A stretch of 64,000 bases of DNA from Xanthocytophaga flava (lineage in GTDB: Bacteria; Bacteroidota; Bacteroidia; Cytophagales; 172606-1). Position numbers and translations under genes: made by a program. The notes beneath the pieces are model-generated. The model was given only the letters and a program-made list of their open reading frames with translations, did not search any database and was not told the origin of the DNA. Positions 61,754 to 64,000 of this stretch are shown piece by piece. The stretch's first letter is position 1, and each line of letters opens with the position of its first letter. The stretch is taken from the NCBI RefSeq assembly GCF_030068545.1, contig NZ_JASJOR010000016.1, positions 124,001 to 188,000 on the forward strand. The letters are read 5' to 3'.

Positions 61754-62623
61754 TTAATCTGCATCAATATATCGCTTTGTTACAGGGGCGTATGAGTCAA
61801 TCCGGCGGTCACGCATAAACGGCCAGTGAGTACGATAATAATCTGTTTTAGATAAGTTGATCTCATGTACATGGATTTCTTCTTTATCATGTGGAGCCTG
61901 ATACAATACGCGGCCAAATGGATTAGCTACAAACGAACCACCCCAAAATTCCATTCCAGCTTCGCTTCCTGTTCTATTCACAGAAATCACATGTATGCCA
62001 TTTGCTACAGCATGGCTACGTTGGATGGTCTGCCATGCACCATACTGCTCGTCATTAGTTGCCTGATCCTGAGTGCCTGCCCAGCCAATAGCTGTAGGAT
62101 AAAATAACATTTCAGCACCCATCAGAGAGGTAATACGAGCTGCTTCCGGGTACCACTGATCCCAGCAAACCAATACGCCAATCTTTGCATACTTTGTATC
62201 GAATACCTTATAGCCAAGATCACCTGGAGTAAAGTAAAACTTCTCATAATAACCAGGATCATCTGGAATATGCATTTTGCGATATTTACCTAAATAGGTA
62301 CCATCTGCATCTATTACTGCCGCTGTATTATGGTATAAACCTTCTGCACGTTTTTCAAACAATGAAGCAATGATTACAACATTCAATTCTTTTGCCAGTT
62401 CGCCAAGTTCCTGAGTTGAAGGGCCGGGTATAGCCTCTGCCAACAGAAAATTGTTATAATCTTCCACATCGCAAAAGTATAAAGACCGAAACAACTCTTG
62501 TAAACATATAATTTGAGCTCCCTGTGCGGCAGTCTCACGAATGCGTGCTGTCGTCTTCTGCATGTTCTCAAGAGGATCAGCGCTACAAGTTGTTTGGATC
62601 AAGCCAACTTTGACAATTTTCAT
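61754..62623 (-). CDS. aguB: N-carbamoylputrescine amidase (AguB type)
   Basis: A 289-residue carbon-nitrogen hydrolase. Converts N-carbamoylputrescine to putrescine, CO2 and ammonia in the agmatine route to polyamines. The nitrilase triad is visible: Glu in ICLQELFRSLYFCDVE, Lys in GKYRKMHIPDDPGYYEKFYF and Cys in GVLVCWDQWYPEAARITSL. The family-specific FTPGDLGYKVFDT and THWPFMRDRRID are also present. Agmatine deiminase (aguA) is often adjacent in Bacteroidota but is not seen in this window. Cytoplasmic; own terminator. Confidence 0.88.
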   Translation of the reverse strand: MKIVKVGLIQTTCSADPLENMQKTTARIRETAAQGAQIICLQELFRSLYFCDVEDYNNFLLAEAIPGPSTQELGELAKELNVVIIASLFEKRAEGLYHNTAAVIDADGTYLGKYRKMHIPDDPGYYEKFYFTPGDLGYKVFDTKYAKIGVLVCWDQWYPEAARITSLMGAEMLFYPTAIGWAGTQDQATNDEQYGAWQTIQRSHAVANGIHVISVNRTGSEAGMEFWGGSFVANPFGRVLYQAPHDKEEIHVHEINLSKTDYYRTHWPFMRDRRIDSYAPVTKRYIDAD

Positions 62624-62726
62624 TTTTTATAAGAAGTTATGATGTTTCCGATTATCAATATTTTACAACTATCAATAACCGAATTATTAAAAACAAAATT
62701 CAAAAATAATATCTTTTTTAAGAAAA

Positions 62727-62758
62727 AACCCGATACCTTCTGGATTGGGTATCGGGTT
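62727..62758 (-). terminator. Rho-independent terminator
   Basis: AACCCGATACC (62727-62737) pairs perfectly with GGTATCGGGTT (62748-62758). On the minus strand TTTTTTCTT follows, just after the stop of the 87-residue gene. Confidence 0.85.
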
Positions 62759-62764
62759 CGGCAA

Positions 62765-63028
62765 TTAAATTTTTCTTTGAGGCACAGGTCTGTTATGTGT
62801 TTCTCTATCAACAGGAGGTCTATCTACCAGCCAGTCATCAAGTCCGTGACCGCTAGGAGGATCAAAGGTTGGAAAAACAGCATCCACAGGCGTACCGCCA
62901 TCATCATCGTTATGGGGTGGAAAATAACTTCTTCGTAAGGCACGAAATAACACCCATGTAAACGCAACGAAACATATAATGAACAACAATAAAAACTTGA
63001 GCATCATAATCACCGTCCTCCGCGACAT
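62765..63028 (-). CDS. Small single-pass membrane protein
   Basis: 87 residues. One helix near the N-terminus (MLKFLLLFIICFVAFTWVLF) is followed by RRSYFPP and a proline/aspartate-rich tail (PTFDPPSGHGLDDWLVDRPP). The tail probably faces the periplasm or cytoplasm as a short unstructured segment. A perfect terminator directly downstream supports it as a real gene. Function unknown. Confidence 0.65.
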   Translation of the reverse strand: MSRRTVIMMLKFLLLFIICFVAFTWVLFRALRRSYFPPHNDDDGGTPVDAVFPTFDPPSGHGLDDWLVDRPPVDRETHNRPVPQRKI

Positions 63029-63380
63029 TGAATAAGAGAAAATGTCAGAACTCTGTTTCAGGGGATCTCAAAAAATGTAAGACTGTAGGATAGTATACAG
63101 ACCAATTGGTTTTATTGAAAAAGCCTGATAATACAGATTTATTTTATGAATGAAATTTATGAAAAATCTTAATGGATTTCAATAACAAAAGTCATAAAAA
63201 GTTTTGACACTGCCTATTATTTTAACTTAATTATCAGTAAGTTGAACTGATTGCTCTTCATCCCACCTTGTTATAGTAGCCGATATCTGTAAACTTTTCT
63301 AACTTTCGTTTTTGTCGCCTGTTATATTATCTAAATTTCTGTTCCAGCAATAGTGTAAAGGCGATCTGATGCTCTATTTC
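63029..63380. other. Gene-free AT-rich gap
   Basis: 352 bp between the small membrane protein (start side) and the TPR gene (stop side), both on the minus strand. It contains the upstream gene's promoter by position. No repeat copy, strong hairpin or protein-like frame is seen. Confidence 0.4.
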
Positions 63381-63866
63381 TTATAATGTTGTTTTATACT
63401 CGCAGCGTTCTATATTTCTCTTACAGTCCTCAATAAAGTCATTGCTGAGAGACAAACGGATAGCTTGTTTGTAACAGGAAATAGCTGCATCATAATTACC
63501 CTGAAGTTCATTAATGATTCCCAGGCGATTATGTACAGATGGCTTATCTACCGAAGAAACATGTAGTGCCTTTTGCATTAATTCTAAAGCTTCGTCAAAT
63601 CTTTCCAGATCGGTAAGTAAATACACATAATTCCAATAGGCATGAGGATAATTGGGGGCATATTTTAAACACATTTTATAATGCATCTCTGCTCTCTCAT
63701 ATTCATCTAATTGTGTTTTATAAAGCCACCCCAGTGAGTTATGCGCTCTACAGGATTGGGGATCTTCAGAAAGCATTTCTTCCAGTTTATGTATTGCCTC
63801 TACAAAGTCACCATTTTTGATTGCTTGTTCACCTTCCAGGTATAATTCTTCTAAACGAGATGTCAT
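63381..63866 (-). CDS. TPR-repeat protein
   Basis: 161 residues made of four tetratricopeptide repeats: YLEGEQAIKNGDFVEAIHKL; AHNSLGWLYKTQLDEYERAE; YWNYVYLLTDLERFDEALEL; LGIINELQGNYDAAISCYKQ. There is no signal peptide, so it is a cytoplasmic adaptor. The neighbours do not indicate a partner. The remaining bases to the window end (63867-64000) hold no gene. Confidence 0.85.
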   Translation of the reverse strand: MTSRLEELYLEGEQAIKNGDFVEAIHKLEEMLSEDPQSCRAHNSLGWLYKTQLDEYERAEMHYKMCLKYAPNYPHAYWNYVYLLTDLERFDEALELMQKALHVSSVDKPSVHNRLGIINELQGNYDAAISCYKQAIRLSLSNDFIEDCKRNIERCEYKTTL

Positions 63867-64000
63867 TGAGTTAATAAATTAATTTCTTCGTATTAGTTAC
63901 TGATTAAAGTCGTGATGAGAATGCCTACTCAGATACTAAAAAATAGTTTTTTTATTTGGTTGCCAAAGTGGTAACTGGTGAAACGAAAAAAACAGACAAT

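Noticed and set aside
1..64000. tRNA or rRNA genes
   Set aside because: No cloverleaf with TTCGAATC-like T-arm and matching acceptor stem, and no rRNA core sequence, was noticed on reading; a tRNAscan run would settle this.

Overview
The window is one continuous stretch of an AT-rich chromosome from a member of the Bacteroidota, most likely order Cytophagales. The pointers are a SusC/SusD pair with its own ECF sigma and FecR factors, a type IX secretion C-terminal sorting domain, DUF4292, DUF5723 and DUF2027/Smr proteins, the TPR-DUF4292-EnvC gene trio, eboD/eboE, and promoters of the TTTG-N19-TAnnTTTG type without Shine-Dalgarno sequences. No rRNA, tRNA, CRISPR array or intact insertion sequence was seen.

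Layout. 1-5.5 kb: two redox modules, each an enzyme with an AraC-family regulator (two tandem aldo/keto reductases; a flavin monooxygenase). 5.7-8.8 kb: a rhomboid-TPR membrane protein and small hypotheticals. 8.9-11.3 kb: a decayed or recoded phage-like island on the minus strand (amidase, holin-like protein, VRR-NUC nuclease, winged-helix fragment). Its two broken genes are interrupted only by in-frame TAG codons. 11.4-15 kb: LRR protein, lipoprotein esterase, HD protein. 15.2-22.3 kb: a complete trans-envelope signalling and uptake locus (ECF sigma, FecR anti-sigma, STN-bearing SusC, SusD). 22.7-28.4 kb: glycosyltransferase, Smr/DUF2027 protein, DUF5723 protein, zinc-ribbon protein. 28.7-32.7 kb: TPR-DUF4292-EnvC envelope operon. 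33.3-39.3 kb: amino acid permease, RdgB, DUF1080 protein and small exported proteins, interspersed with repeats. 39.4-42.4 kb: amine oxidase, Crp-like regulator and SDR. 42.5-45.1 kb: an H-NOX haem sensor next to an HNOBA-PAS hybrid histidine kinase, probably an NO-responsive pair. 45.7-48.2 kb: eboE and eboD. 48.4-53.4 kb: a five-domain ThuA/PQQ-dehydrogenase/PKD/cytochrome c/carbohydrate-binding protein and MurF. 53.5-63.9 kb: a type IX secreted FG-GAP protein, a pair of large unknown exported proteins, small unknowns, an AguB-type amidase and a TPR protein.

The most unusual content is non-coding. A 336-393 bp element occurs as four full copies and one 5' fragment (23.6, 32.9, 36.3, 37.7 and 11.2 kb). 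It has terminal inverted repeats and at least three internal stems in which both arms change together between copies, so base pairing appears to be under selection. A second family, about 73-75 bp with 14-bp inverted arms, occurs three times (2.0, 9.5, 32.8 kb). Neither family carries a believable gene. Both look like non-autonomous mobile or structured-RNA elements.
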